From Microbulbifer hydrolyticus (lineage in GTDB: Bacteria; Pseudomonadota; Gammaproteobacteria; Pseudomonadales; Cellvibrionaceae): a stretch of 64,000 nt of DNA. This document shows positions 28,560 through 39,903 of this stretch, in pieces. Position 1 is the first letter of the stretch. Each line of letters begins with the position of its first letter. The notes under the pieces are model-generated. The model saw only the letters and a list, made by a program, of their open reading frames with translations, was not told the origin of the DNA and made no database searches. Made by a program: the position numbers and the translations under genes. The stretch lies in assembly GCF_009931115.1 (NCBI RefSeq), contig NZ_CP047491.1, forward strand, positions 1,625,501 to 1,689,500, read 5' to 3'.

Positions 28560-30530
28560 ATGCCTGAAAAATTGCCAGTAGATCGTGTCATACGGGAGTC
28601 GGAAGAAAATGATTACTCTGATTCCAAATTCCTGAATAGCCGGGATGACATCGGTACTCAGTTGCTGTGTGATGCGGCGGCGCGTCAAGGACTTGAGGTC
28701 CACTATCACAGGCGCCTGATCTTTGAGGTATTCAATGACAAGCAGCGTGTCGTTTTTCGACAGAATTCACCCGGGAACTCCGCGGTTTATACCTACTGCG
28801 CGCGCCAGAAGCAGATTGCCAAGAACATTTTGGCAAGAGGCGGGGTGCCAGTACCGACCGGCGGGATGTTTGAACGCTACGGTAGCGCGTTACGTTATTT
28901 CAAGGAAGCGGATACAGCGGTTACCGTAAAGCCGAATGACGGTTCTTCTGGTTCAGGCGTCAGTAGCAGTGTGACCAATGAAACTGAATTCGAAAAGGCA
29001 TGGGAGTTCGCCAGAAAATATAGCCGCAATATTATCGTTGAGCAGAATATCTATGGTGAAGATATTCGGGTGATCGTGATAGGGGGAAAGGCGGAGGCAG
29101 CCTATGTGCGAATTCCTGCTCACGTTGTTGGAGATGGCAAAAGCAGTATTCGGGAACTTGTCGAATATAAAAATTCGTTGAGAATGAAAAATCCCAGTTT
29201 GCGTCTGGACTTGATTCGTCGGTTCGATTTACTGGAAAGAAACCAGACTTCCCTCGACTTAGTGCCCGCCGTTGGCGAGAAGGTGCAACTCACCACTGTG
29301 GCTAATGCATCTGCGGGTGGCGAGACGGTACAGATCTTTGATTATTTAAGCCAGGATATTCTTGCCGTGGCCGAGAAGGCTGCACTGTGCTTTCCGGGCC
29401 TTGTACAGGTCGGTGTTGACCTGATCTATACGGGTACATCTAATCTCGATACGGAAACAATAGCGCCTGCTTACGTGATCGAAGTGAATTCCAATCCCGG
29501 AATCTGTGATGCGGTATTTCCCTGCTATGGGAGGGCGATCGATATCCCGGAAAAACTCCTTTCCCATGTATTTGCTTCCGGCACGGTAAACCAGCAGGTT
29601 CAGTCTCCCCTGGCAATCGACCTTGCCAGTCCTTATCGATATCAGGAATTCGATCGGGCCTTCCGGCGCGGTATTCACCGGCAGGTAGATTTGATCGTGC
29701 AGGCGGCCTACGCCAGGAATCTTGAGCTGGAATCCTTTTCAGACACAGTGTTTACACTCCGTTCTGCTCGGTCGCGATGTATGTTTCACGGCGGTATTCC
29801 GGAAGGCGTGCGCATGGTAAGCCGAAAGATTACCCGCAATCGCAGCTGGATGGCGGATATCCTGCCCCGTAGCGATGGCTTTGACCCGAAAACAACGCCA
29901 AGCCTCAGGAAGTTTCGGCTGCTGGTCGTGGGGCGGAAGCTGGTCTCGGCTCTGCATATTCAGCCGGGTGAGCCGGGAAAGGGGGCCGTACGCGCGGAAG
30001 TGAGTGACCTGGTCAGCCCCAGCGTATTGCCGATCCTGGAAAGGACTCTCTCGGCAATATTTGACCCGCCGCTGGCGGGAATAGAGATACTCGCAGAAGA
30101 CATCTCCGCGGATATGCAAAGCCAAAATTGGTCAGTTCAGGATGCGGTGTGCAACCCATTTCTGGGCTGGCACCAGTTTCCCGAGCGCGGAGTGGGCAGA
30201 GATGTTTCTTCGGCATTGATCCAGGAATTGTTTCCCGATGTGACCGATAGTGAGGTGCCTGTCGAGGGGGTAAGGCTTGTTATTAAAGGCAACGTTCAGG
30301 GCGTTGGATTCCGAGGCTGGCTCAAGCTCATGGCAATCCGTCACAGTGTCAGCGGTTGGGTCAAGAACCTGCCCGATGGCTCTGTCGAGGCGGTGCTGGA
30401 GGGTAGCCCGGCGGGAATTTCTGCGCTGGAGAAACTGTGTCACAAAGGGCCCGACGCAGCCACGGTAGAGTCTGTCGCCAGGGAGGCGGGCAGTTGCACC
30501 GGCCGTCTCGCGTTTACCGCGATGGCGTGA
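28560..30530 (+). CDS. Cyanophycin-synthetase-like ATP-grasp ligase with degenerate second copy and acylphosphatase domain
   Basis: A 656-residue protein. Residues 25-335 form a pre-ATP-grasp and ATP-grasp unit: VTVKPNDGSSGSGVS near 122, IIVEQNIYGEDIRVIVIGGK near 158, HVVGDGKSSIRELVE near 188 and metal-binding VIEVNSNPGI near 306. These are closest to cyanophycin synthetase and related amino-acid ligases. Residues 350-565 look like a second copy that has lost its ATP-binding lobe (LLVVGRKLVSALHI, GIEILAEDIS, CNPFLGWHQFPERGVGRDV, then ALIQELFPD). Residues 570-655 are an acylphosphatase domain (VQGVGFRGW, SGWVKNLPDGSVEAVLEG). It begins at ATG 28560, two bases after the previous stop, with GGAGG upstream. 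The likely chemistry is ATP-dependent amide ligation through an acyl-phosphate; the substrate is unknown. Confidence 0.85.
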   Translation: MPEKLPVDRVIRESEENDYSDSKFLNSRDDIGTQLLCDAAARQGLEVHYHRRLIFEVFNDKQRVVFRQNSPGNSAVYTYCARQKQIAKNILARGGVPVPTGGMFERYGSALRYFKEADTAVTVKPNDGSSGSGVSSSVTNETEFEKAWEFARKYSRNIIVEQNIYGEDIRVIVIGGKAEAAYVRIPAHVVGDGKSSIRELVEYKNSLRMKNPSLRLDLIRRFDLLERNQTSLDLVPAVGEKVQLTTVANASAGGETVQIFDYLSQDILAVAEKAALCFPGLVQVGVDLIYTGTSNLDTETIAPAYVIEVNSNPGICDAVFPCYGRAIDIPEKLLSHVFASGTVNQQVQSPLAIDLASPYRYQEFDRAFRRGIHRQVDLIVQAAYARNLELESFSDTVFTLRSARSRCMFHGGIPEGVRMVSRKITRNRSWMADILPRSDGFDPKTTPSLRKFRLLVVGRKLVSALHIQPGEPGKGAVRAEVSDLVSPSVLPILERTLSAIFDPPLAGIEILAEDISADMQSQNWSVQDAVCNPFLGWHQFPERGVGRDVSSALIQELFPDVTDSEVPVEGVRLVIKGNVQGVGFRGWLKLMAIRHSVSGWVKNLPDGSVEAVLEGSPAGISALEKLCHKGPDAATVESVAREAGSCTGRLAFTAMA

Positions 30531-30607
30531 AGGACACTGTAGACACCCGTTGGCGGTGTGACAGTAATTCTTGGTGCGAGTCATTATATGGATATTGAGG
30601 TGAATTA

Positions 30608-31384
30608 ATGCATACCGTACGAGCAGCCTTCAGTACCCCGATTTTTATCCGGGACATGGAAGACTCCGAGGCATTCAACGAGCGACTGGCCGGCATCATC
30701 CTTGATATGGAAGCCAGTACACCCGGCATGAAACGCTCGAATATCGGCAGCTGGGATTCCAAAAAGGACTTCCTGGAATGGCCGTTTGAGGAGATTCGGA
30801 CGCTCAAGAAATGGATTGCATCGGGGGTCAAGGAAGTGACTCTGAAAGCGACCAAGAACAAGTTCAACCCGCATACTCAGGATATGCTGGCGCATGCCTG
30901 GGCGAATGTTTCCCGGGCGGACAGCTATCGAAAAATTCATAATCACGAAGCATGTACCTGGTCGGGTGTCTACTATGTCAAGTCGGATCTGGTCAAGGAG
31001 AGAAGTGTCAGCAGTGGCAATATCGAGTTTCTCGATCCGCGCATGTTGTGCATTTCGGCAGAATTACCCAACAGCAGCTTCGGAAGCCGCGTGCGTGTGG
31101 TGCCGAGGGCCGGCCGGCTGGTAATTTTTCCAAACTGGTTACTGCACTATGTCAATCCTGTCGAGGATGACTCTCTGCGTATATGTGTTGCGTTCAACGT
31201 AAAGCTGGAAACCAAAACCGTAAGGCGCAGGGCCGGAACCATGCTGCCGATGTTCCGGCAGCAGGAAAATGTGCGGTCCCAGACAGTAGAGAGTGCGGTG
31301 GAGCACACGGACGACCAGATCTACGAGCGTATCACGGGGTTAGAGGCTGCGCAGAAGCCGCGTGTCCCGAGTAATTCTGACTGA
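30608..31384 (+). CDS. Putative 2OG-Fe(II) oxygenase (TIGR02466-like)
   Basis: A 258-residue protein resembling the TIGR02466 family of putative 2-oxoglutarate/iron oxygenases. Visible family features are the metal-region HNHEACTWSGVYYVKS (His111 and His113), the strand GNIEFLDPR, RAGRLVIFPNWLLHYVNPV with distal His180, and the 2OG-binding Arg in LRICVAFNVKL (Arg191). No signal peptide is present, so it should act in the cytoplasm. It follows the ATP-grasp gene by 77 bases and ends the plus-strand cluster at a terminator. In context it could hydroxylate Asp or another residue of the repeat protein before export; this is a guess from neighbourhood. Confidence 0.82.
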   Translation: MHTVRAAFSTPIFIRDMEDSEAFNERLAGIILDMEASTPGMKRSNIGSWDSKKDFLEWPFEEIRTLKKWIASGVKEVTLKATKNKFNPHTQDMLAHAWANVSRADSYRKIHNHEACTWSGVYYVKSDLVKERSVSSGNIEFLDPRMLCISAELPNSSFGSRVRVVPRAGRLVIFPNWLLHYVNPVEDDSLRICVAFNVKLETKTVRRRAGTMLPMFRQQENVRSQTVESAVEHTDDQIYERITGLEAAQKPRVPSNSD

Positions 31385-31485
31385 CTGATGGGCTTGGCGT
31401 TATGTTGCTGTAATCGTATTGGTTACTGACCGCGTGTGCCGCGAACCGGATACAGCCTTGGTAAAACTCTTCTCTCTGCCGGAAT

Positions 31486-31518
31486 CAGGGTAACCACCTC
31501 AGGCGGTTACCCTGTTTT
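31486..31518 (+). terminator. Terminator ending the secretion and modification cluster
   Basis: A 10-bp perfect stem (31486-31495 with 31505-31514) and a short T-run follow the oxygenase gene by about 100 bases. It overlaps the stop of the convergent CapA-Mur gene. The T-run exists only in the plus direction. Confidence 0.7.
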
Positions 31519-34500
31519 CTGTCAATTTTTTCAGTAGCTTTGGCAATGTGCCAAAATCAGAATCTCTTCTGGAGCCCTTGATCAGAATAAGGTCGTCTTT
31601 CTGGGCGGTGACCAGTAAATAGTTGGCCATTTCCTCAATGGACGAAAAGTGGGGGCCGAGGATACGCTCCGGTAGTCGTTTTCGCAGGAAGTGCATCTCT
31701 TCCCCATGGGTGACAATCAGATCGACGTCCGCGTCCATCAGTGGTTGCGCGAGACTGCCATGCAAAGATTCAGCTTCATCTCCCAGTTCTACCATCCGGC
31801 CCAGAGCGGCGATTCTACGGCCATCGCCAGCGACCGGGGTCTGCTTAAGCACTGAAAAGGCATTCAGCATGGAGCTGACGGTGGCATTCCAACTGTCGTC
31901 AATAATCTGAACCTTACCGTGAGGAAAGTGGAGCCGCGTTTGATCCAGGTGTCCCTCATCCAGTTGCAGCTGCTGTAGTGCGACGGCAGCTTCACCGATC
32001 GAGCGACCCATTGCATAGATTGCGCACAGCGACGCCACGGCGTTGTGCACCATACCGATACTGGGTGCCGGGATCGAGAGCTTGTGTACCTCACCCGCCA
32101 CCACAATTTCGACCTGGCTACCCAGGCTGTCACCCTGGACATCCAGGATGCGCACCTCGGCCTGTTCGCTGGTGCCAAAGGTAATCACGCGCTTGGCGTG
32201 TTGCCGTGCCTTTTCCAGGATGTAATCAAAATGCTGCAGGTGCTCTCCCACAATCGCCACCGAGCGTCCAATCAGGCCATCGAAAATACGGGATTTCCAG
32301 AGTGCTGTATCGCGGGTGCTTTTTACCCGGCTGGTGGTTTGCGAGACCCCGATTTCGGTAATCATCGCGATCGTGGGGTGAATCCGCCGGGTAATGGGGC
32401 CCTGTTTCATCCACAGAGCACTCTGCGCCACTTCGATGACCGCGGCGTTATGATCCGCGCTCAGGCTCGCCAGCATGGATGGTGCTCCCACCCGCGAATT
32501 GTAATTTCCGAGGCTGGTCAGGACTTTCTCCCTGCCGCCGAGCATACAGCCCAACATTTTCACGGTAGAAGATTTGCCTGCGGTCCCGGTTACCGCAATC
32601 ACGTCGCCACGATAGCGATATCGTGCGGCAAGCCCCAGTTCGATGATGGCCTGGATGGGATCTGTAACCTGTAATACCGGGAGGTGTTCCGGTAAGCCGG
32701 CAACCGGTTGCTGGACAATGACACCGGCCAGGTTGCTGCCTGCGCGACGCACGATTTCCGGCAACTTGTCGTGCAGGTCCCATTGCTTATATTTTTCCGC
32801 AGAGCTGCGCTCATGGTAGGCGCGGTCGTCAGATTTATGCGCTACAAACATGGCCGGGGTAAGTGACTGTTGGATAAAGCTCTGCCCGGAAACCACGCTG
32901 CGAGTAAACCAGTCTTGCGGCGGCGGCATCAACCAGTGGCCGCCAGTGACTGCGGCAAGCTGTTCTGCGTCCCATGTCTGGCCCGCTACTTCCCTGAAAA
33001 TACAGGGTGGAAATTCCGTCCTGTATACCGGCGGCTTACGCCCGTCGATGGTGTTGTAGGTTTTTTGGGCGCTAGGCGTTTGAGTGCTCTGCCTATCGGG
33101 GGTTGCCGCCTCGCGGCCCTGAATTCTCAGGCTTATAAGTTCGTCGTTAACACGGGTCGGTTCAATATGGGTGGCTGGCCCCTTTAGTCCAACCTCCAGC
33201 CGCAGGTCCACGTTGTGCAATTGTCTGCTGGGCGGCGGACGCAGACCGTAATAGTCCCGGTAGATGATGCCTGTTTTCCAGCGGCTGGTAGGGAGTTGCC
33301 AATCGCAGGGATCATGATCCATGGACTTGCCCCAGTAGGGCATGGGTGTCTGTTCAACCGGTACGGCACGAATATCCAGCCGCAGGTTTTCAGTGACCGG
33401 AGTCGTGAGTGTCCAGAAGGTTTCCACGAAAATCAGTCGGCGCTGCTCGATAATTTGTGGTGTGCTGCGTACTCCTAACAGTCGCAGTGGCCCGATGTCC
33501 GTTGGGGTAATCCGGGCCTCGGGCGGTACTTCCGGTACTACCCAGTTGGGGGACGGCGGCCGTTGGACCTGGTCGAGCAGGGGCAGGTTGTACCGGGTCT
33601 TTTGACTCTTCGACAGGGCCAGGTGTGGGCGGTCCGGGGGTGCCAGCTGGTATTGTGCACTGCCATCTTGTAGCAGCACCATCTGCGTCCCGAGCCTGTT
33701 GCACTTATCCAGATACCGCTCGGTAACCGCACGCCCTTTGCGGCCACTCAGCTGGCGACTAAACCCGAAGCCACTGCCAACCGGGAAGAACCGGATCGAT
33801 TCCACCCCGCGATGACTCAGGAAAAGCTGGAATATACCGCTGTCTTTCAGACTGCGACGTACAGAGTCAAATAGCAGGTCTCCCGCATCGTGGATGATGG
33901 GCCGGTCGCGGTAGATCTCGATTCCCTGGAGCAGGTGTGCGCTGGTGCCCAGTACCGCATCGGCGCCGGCGTCGATGATAGCGTGCCCAATAGTGATCTC
34001 TGCCTGTGAGGGCTCTTCCTCCAGGTTTGCACCCCAGTGCACGGCGACCATCACCACCGGGGCATGCCTGCGCGCGGCTTCGATACGAGGCTTTAGCAGC
34101 GCCGCCCAGGCCTGTGGATCGCGTAGTGGCAGGTAGGCGCATCCCGGCTGGCGGGCTCCCGCGGCAAACTGTTTCTGGGTGGCGTCGAGGGAGAAAATCG
34201 CTACGTTCAGATCGCCTGCCGGCCGGATCACCGGGGTTAGCGCGGCCGTCAGGTTGGCACCGGATCCGGTGTGCCCAATCCCCAGTCCGTCCAGCCAGAA
34301 TCCCTGTTCCAGTAGTGCCTGGTTGCCATAGTCGCCACTGTGGTTGTTGGCCGTGGTGACCACATCGATACCGGCATGGCACAGGAGCTTGAGCATTTCC
34401 GGGCGCGCGCGATAGTAGTAAGGTGACCTTTCCCCTTTATCCACGCCCTGTTCACCGGTGGTGGCAACCACGCATTCGAGATTGATCACACTCAGGTCCG

Positions 34501-36334
34501 CCTGGCTGAGCGCCGGAATCCGACCGAGCACTTCCTTCTCGCCAAGCTCCTCCAGCCGATAATGTTGGCGGCGGGCAAGGTTTACGTCGCCGCCCCAGGC
34601 GAGGACGGGCAATTGATTCTCTTCTGGTATGGGCAATGCGGCATTGGCATTCGCTGGAGTAAATTCGACCGGGCATCCTCCCTGCAGAAGGTATTTCCGG
34701 AAAGCCACGAACCCGGACAGGTAGTGCTCGACGTCATCAATACGAACCCGAAATGCGTGATGACGGATATAAAAGCTGCCGGTGATTTTCCCCGGGTTTT
34801 TAAAGAACATCGCGTATTCTGGCCAGAAATATCCGTTCAGAAGATACATTGCGCGGGTGTGCAGCGCGCGATAGAACTTGCGCAGATCCATTTGCTGCAG
34901 CAAATAGGTGAATTCTTTCTCCTGGCGCAGGCGAGTGACCATGCGCTCTGCCGCCATCATCAGCTCCAGCAACGTGGGGAAGGTGGTGATGCGCTCGATA
35001 ATAAAGTCCAGATGCCCGACCACATTCTGGATGCCGAATTGATAGTAGCGGGCTTCCGGCCGATACAGGGTAAGTTCGTTGACGCAGTAACTGAGCCAGT
35101 GGTCGTGAGCCTGCCAATGATCGTTGGCAATAAAAAATTCAAATGCTTTTTCAACAATATCGAGCCAGCGAGAATCTTTTGTGAGACCGTACAATCGCAT
35201 CAGGCCAAAGGCCGCTTCGCCATCGTAATAGATGATGCGGAATTCTTCCTTGACGGAAAGGTCCGGATAATTCAGGACGTGCACAAACTTCCCGCTCGCG
35301 GGGTCCTGCATAAACTGGATACCGAGTGCCAGTTGATCCATTAATCCGTGGTGATCCTCGCTGCCGGTCAGTTCGGCATATTTCACCAGTGCAAGCAGGC
35401 ACACGGCGTTGCCGCCGAGCTTGATCTCACCGTTGGCTTCCACCAGAAACGCCGCCTGCTCGCCGCTGGGAAGCGTAGCTTGCCTGATCAATTTGGTGGT
35501 CAGGTAGTGGAGCGCGCGGTCGATCGATTGCTTGACTCGATCATCACCGGTGACTTCCCAGCCCTCGGTCATGGCATAGGTAGAGCTGGCGTGGCGAAGT
35601 GTGTTGTAGGTGCCGATGGCACGGTCGAAGCAACAGTGCCAGCCATATTCAAAGCGCCCGCTGTTGTGTACTTGGCTGGCGAGGTAGCGGCTGCTGGTGT
35701 TAATCACGTTGTAGCTGGTCGGCTCATCCAGCTCGTCGATTACACGTCGACCGGCATTGCGCCCCGGTCCGTAGAGCAGTTGCGGTGGTGTATTGCTGTC
35801 GACAAAGAGTCCCTCGGTACTGAGCAAGGTGACCTCGGTCTGGTCTTCAAAGTCGAGTGGTGTGCTTTTTCCAAAGCGCAGTGCGGTGTAGTTGCGGAAT
35901 TTTTCCCGGTTGACCACCACATGGGCAATTTTATTGCCGCCGTAGAGCATGGCGTTGCCATTCAGTTCCTGCTCAAGAAAGGCCGTTTTCCACTCGCGGT
36001 CCAGCGCCAGGCCATGGCGAAAGTAGCCCCGTTTGGTCACCCGGAAGCGTTCCCGAAGGGTCTTCCAGTCCAGACGCTCGCTGTCGGTTACCCAATCGAT
36101 ACGCAGCCAGCGGGCATCCAGCTTCGCGCTCTTGAGCAGTTTGCGTACCTGGGAGGCCAGCTTCAGCCACAGCGCATTCAGGTCTTCGGAGCGGCCATGG
36201 CAGACTCGGGCCCGCTGCTTGCCATCACTCACAGAAAAAAACAGGGTGTAAGGCGGCGGAAGCTCGGCCAGTTCCCGCTCAACGGCTGGACGCGCGCGCA
36301 GAAGGAGGTCGGAGAGGGTATTGGATTTAGCCAT
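31499..36334 (-). CDS. Three-part fusion: (alpha/alpha)-barrel-like region, CapA, MurF-like ligase
   Basis: A 1611-residue protein without a signal peptide. Residues 1-560 are helix-rich with a pattern like alpha/alpha-barrel sugar enzymes (SSTYAMTEGWEVTGDDRV, IIYYDGEAAFGLMRLYGLT); no family is certain. Residues about 570-825 are CapA/PgsA-like: LAWGGDVNLARR, DLSVINLECVVATTG, TTANNHSGDYGN, VAVHWGANLEEEPS, GADAVLGTSAHLLQGIEIY. Residues 1100-1611 are a Mur ligase of MurF type: an N-domain (WDAEQLAAVTGGHWL), the ATP loop [18 protein letters not shown] near 1245, and the C-terminal IIDDSWNATVSSMLNA. CapA and Mur-type CapB/PgsB enzymes make poly-gamma-glutamate, so this may build or attach an amino-acid polymer. 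I start at ATG 36334; the upstream open frame adds 41 unlikely residues. It is convergent with the Asp-Ala cluster. Confidence 0.83.
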   Translation of the reverse strand: MAKSNTLSDLLLRARPAVERELAELPPPYTLFFSVSDGKQRARVCHGRSEDLNALWLKLASQVRKLLKSAKLDARWLRIDWVTDSERLDWKTLRERFRVTKRGYFRHGLALDREWKTAFLEQELNGNAMLYGGNKIAHVVVNREKFRNYTALRFGKSTPLDFEDQTEVTLLSTEGLFVDSNTPPQLLYGPGRNAGRRVIDELDEPTSYNVINTSSRYLASQVHNSGRFEYGWHCCFDRAIGTYNTLRHASSTYAMTEGWEVTGDDRVKQSIDRALHYLTTKLIRQATLPSGEQAAFLVEANGEIKLGGNAVCLLALVKYAELTGSEDHHGLMDQLALGIQFMQDPASGKFVHVLNYPDLSVKEEFRIIYYDGEAAFGLMRLYGLTKDSRWLDIVEKAFEFFIANDHWQAHDHWLSYCVNELTLYRPEARYYQFGIQNVVGHLDFIIERITTFPTLLELMMAAERMVTRLRQEKEFTYLLQQMDLRKFYRALHTRAMYLLNGYFWPEYAMFFKNPGKITGSFYIRHHAFRVRIDDVEHYLSGFVAFRKYLLQGGCPVEFTPANANAALPIPEENQLPVLAWGGDVNLARRQHYRLEELGEKEVLGRIPALSQADLSVINLECVVATTGEQGVDKGERSPYYYRARPEMLKLLCHAGIDVVTTANNHSGDYGNQALLEQGFWLDGLGIGHTGSGANLTAALTPVIRPAGDLNVAIFSLDATQKQFAAGARQPGCAYLPLRDPQAWAALLKPRIEAARRHAPVVMVAVHWGANLEEEPSQAEITIGHAIIDAGADAVLGTSAHLLQGIEIYRDRPIIHDAGDLLFDSVRRSLKDSGIFQLFLSHRGVESIRFFPVGSGFGFSRQLSGRKGRAVTERYLDKCNRLGTQMVLLQDGSAQYQLAPPDRPHLALSKSQKTRYNLPLLDQVQRPPSPNWVVPEVPPEARITPTDIGPLRLLGVRSTPQIIEQRRLIFVETFWTLTTPVTENLRLDIRAVPVEQTPMPYWGKSMDHDPCDWQLPTSRWKTGIIYRDYYGLRPPPSRQLHNVDLRLEVGLKGPATHIEPTRVNDELISLRIQGREAATPDRQSTQTPSAQKTYNTIDGRKPPVYRTEFPPCIFREVAGQTWDAEQLAAVTGGHWLMPPPQDWFTRSVVSGQSFIQQSLTPAMFVAHKSDDRAYHERSSAEKYKQWDLHDKLPEIVRRAGSNLAGVIVQQPVAGLPEHLPVLQVTDPIQAIIELGLAARYRYRGDVIAVTGTAGKSSTVKMLGCMLGGREKVLTSLGNYNSRVGAPSMLASLSADHNAAVIEVAQSALWMKQGPITRRIHPTIAMITEIGVSQTTSRVKSTRDTALWKSRIFDGLIGRSVAIVGEHLQHFDYILEKARQHAKRVITFGTSEQAEVRILDVQGDSLGSQVEIVVAGEVHKLSIPAPSIGMVHNAVASLCAIYAMGRSIGEAAVALQQLQLDEGHLDQTRLHFPHGKVQIIDDSWNATVSSMLNAFSVLKQTPVAGDGRRIAALGRMVELGDEAESLHGSLAQPLMDADVDLIVTHGEEMHFLRKRLPERILGPHFSSIEEMANYLLVTAQKDDLILIKGSRRDSDFGTLPKLLKKLTENRVTA

Positions 36335-36556
36335 GGCGCAGAATCTTTCCTGAAACTCGTTATCGTTCGAGGCAGGGAAGGCTGCAGTTAGGGCACAACA
36401 AGTGTGTTGCCGGTATCCGGTGGCAGGTGGACTGGGAGCACTTCCCTGGCAACGCAATCCGTAACCCAGAGTATAGTTATGCGACCAGCGAGCGCCGGGA
36501 ATGAGGCGACAGAAAACCGGCTATTGCGGAGTGAGCCGAAGGCGGCGCCGAGTGTT

Positions 36557-36578
36557 CGGGCGGCCCAGGGGCCGCCCG
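36557..36578. terminator. GC-rich hairpin downstream of fadH
   Basis: A 9-bp perfect GC stem (36557-36565 with 36570-36578), loop CAGG, lies 16 bases beyond the fadH stop on the minus strand. No T-run follows in either direction, so it may be an mRNA-end or Rho-dependent structure. The rest of 36335-36593 holds no gene and must include the promoter of the CapA-Mur gene. Confidence 0.4.
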
Positions 36579-36593
36579 TCAGGCGTGGGAGGA

Positions 36594-38768
<2,175 letters not shown>

Positions 38769-38773
38769 TCATG

Positions 38774-39670
38774 CTAGCCGAACAGTGAAATGATCTGTTC
38801 CCGCAGCCATTTGTGCGCCCCATCCTCGTCCTGACTGCGGTGCCACAACAGGTGCCAGTCCATTTGCGGGATCTGGAAGGGCAGCTCGAAGCAGCGCGCG
38901 GGGTACTGGCGGGCAAGGCTGACCGGGACCGTGAGCGCTAGGTCGGTTTTCAGGACCACCAATGGTGCCACCCGGTAATGTTGTACCCGCAGACGGATCT
39001 TGCGCCGCCGACCCAACTTGTTAAGCGCGATATCGGCAAGCCCGGGGCCGCTGCGGCGGCTGGACACGTGGATATGTTCCAGTTCCAGGTACTGGTCCAG
39101 GGTAAGGCTGGGTTCGCCGGCCAGTGGGTGATCCGGTCGCACCATGCACTGGTAGCGGTCCGCCACCAGGCGTTGCTGGTTCAATTGGGTCGCGGACACC
39201 ATGGGCACGTCGAGTGCGAAGTCCAGGCTGTTTGCGGCCAGCTCCTTGGCGAGCTGGTCCCGCGGCACGTAGAAGGATTCCACACTGATCCCCGGCGCCA
39301 CTTGCTGCAGGTGTTCGAGCAACTGCGGTAGCACCAGGGTCTCCGCCATGTCGTTCATGGACACGCGCAGGGTCTTCTGCGCACTGGCCGGTTCAAACCG
39401 GTGATGTTCGGTCACGCTGCTCCCCAACAGGGTCAGCGCCTGCTGCACCCGGGGCATGATGTTTTCTGTCAGTGGGGTAGGGCTCATGCCGCTGGGAGTG
39501 CGGATGAACAGCTGGTCATCCAGCGCCCGGCGTAGCCTCGCAAGCGCATTGCTCACCGCCGGCTGGGTGATATGTAGCCGTTCTGCCGCGCGCGTCAGGT
39601 TGCGTGTGGCATAAATCGCATCCAGTACCGGAAACAGGTTCATATCGATCTGTTGCAGTTGTACCGCCAT
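38774..39670 (-). CDS. LysR-family transcriptional regulator
   Basis: A 298-residue LysR-type regulator. The N-terminal winged helix-turn-helix is clear (NLTRAAERLHITQPAVSNAL, about residues 24-43), and the rest is the periplasmic-binding-like effector domain. It is upstream of fadH on the same strand (149-base gap) and divergent from the phosphatase and acyl-CoA dehydrogenase genes, with a 233-base interval up to 39904. LysR proteins usually control a divergent neighbour, so it may govern the acyl-CoA catabolic run, fadH, or both. Its inducer cannot be read from the sequence. Confidence 0.93.
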   Translation of the reverse strand: MAVQLQQIDMNLFPVLDAIYATRNLTRAAERLHITQPAVSNALARLRRALDDQLFIRTPSGMSPTPLTENIMPRVQQALTLLGSSVTEHHRFEPASAQKTLRVSMNDMAETLVLPQLLEHLQQVAPGISVESFYVPRDQLAKELAANSLDFALDVPMVSATQLNQQRLVADRYQCMVRPDHPLAGEPSLTLDQYLELEHIHVSSRRSGPGLADIALNKLGRRRKIRLRVQHYRVAPLVVLKTDLALTVPVSLARQYPARCFELPFQIPQMDWHLLWHRSQDEDGAHKWLREQIISLFG

Positions 39671-39903
39671 TTTTCCTCACTCTTGTCGCGCCCCTGTCGC
39701 CAGGGCTCGTCGAATGCCATTCCGACTTTTATTCTGAGTCCATCATCACCGCTGTGAATGATGGAATATTTACATAATAAACTTTGATGATCCAAATGGA
39801 ATCGCTAGCTTTATCTCCCAGCGGGCCCCGGGATGGAATAACCCGGGACGTAATTCGAAACGGTCCAACCATCGTTTACTGTGCCAACCACGGGAGAGAG
39901 GCA

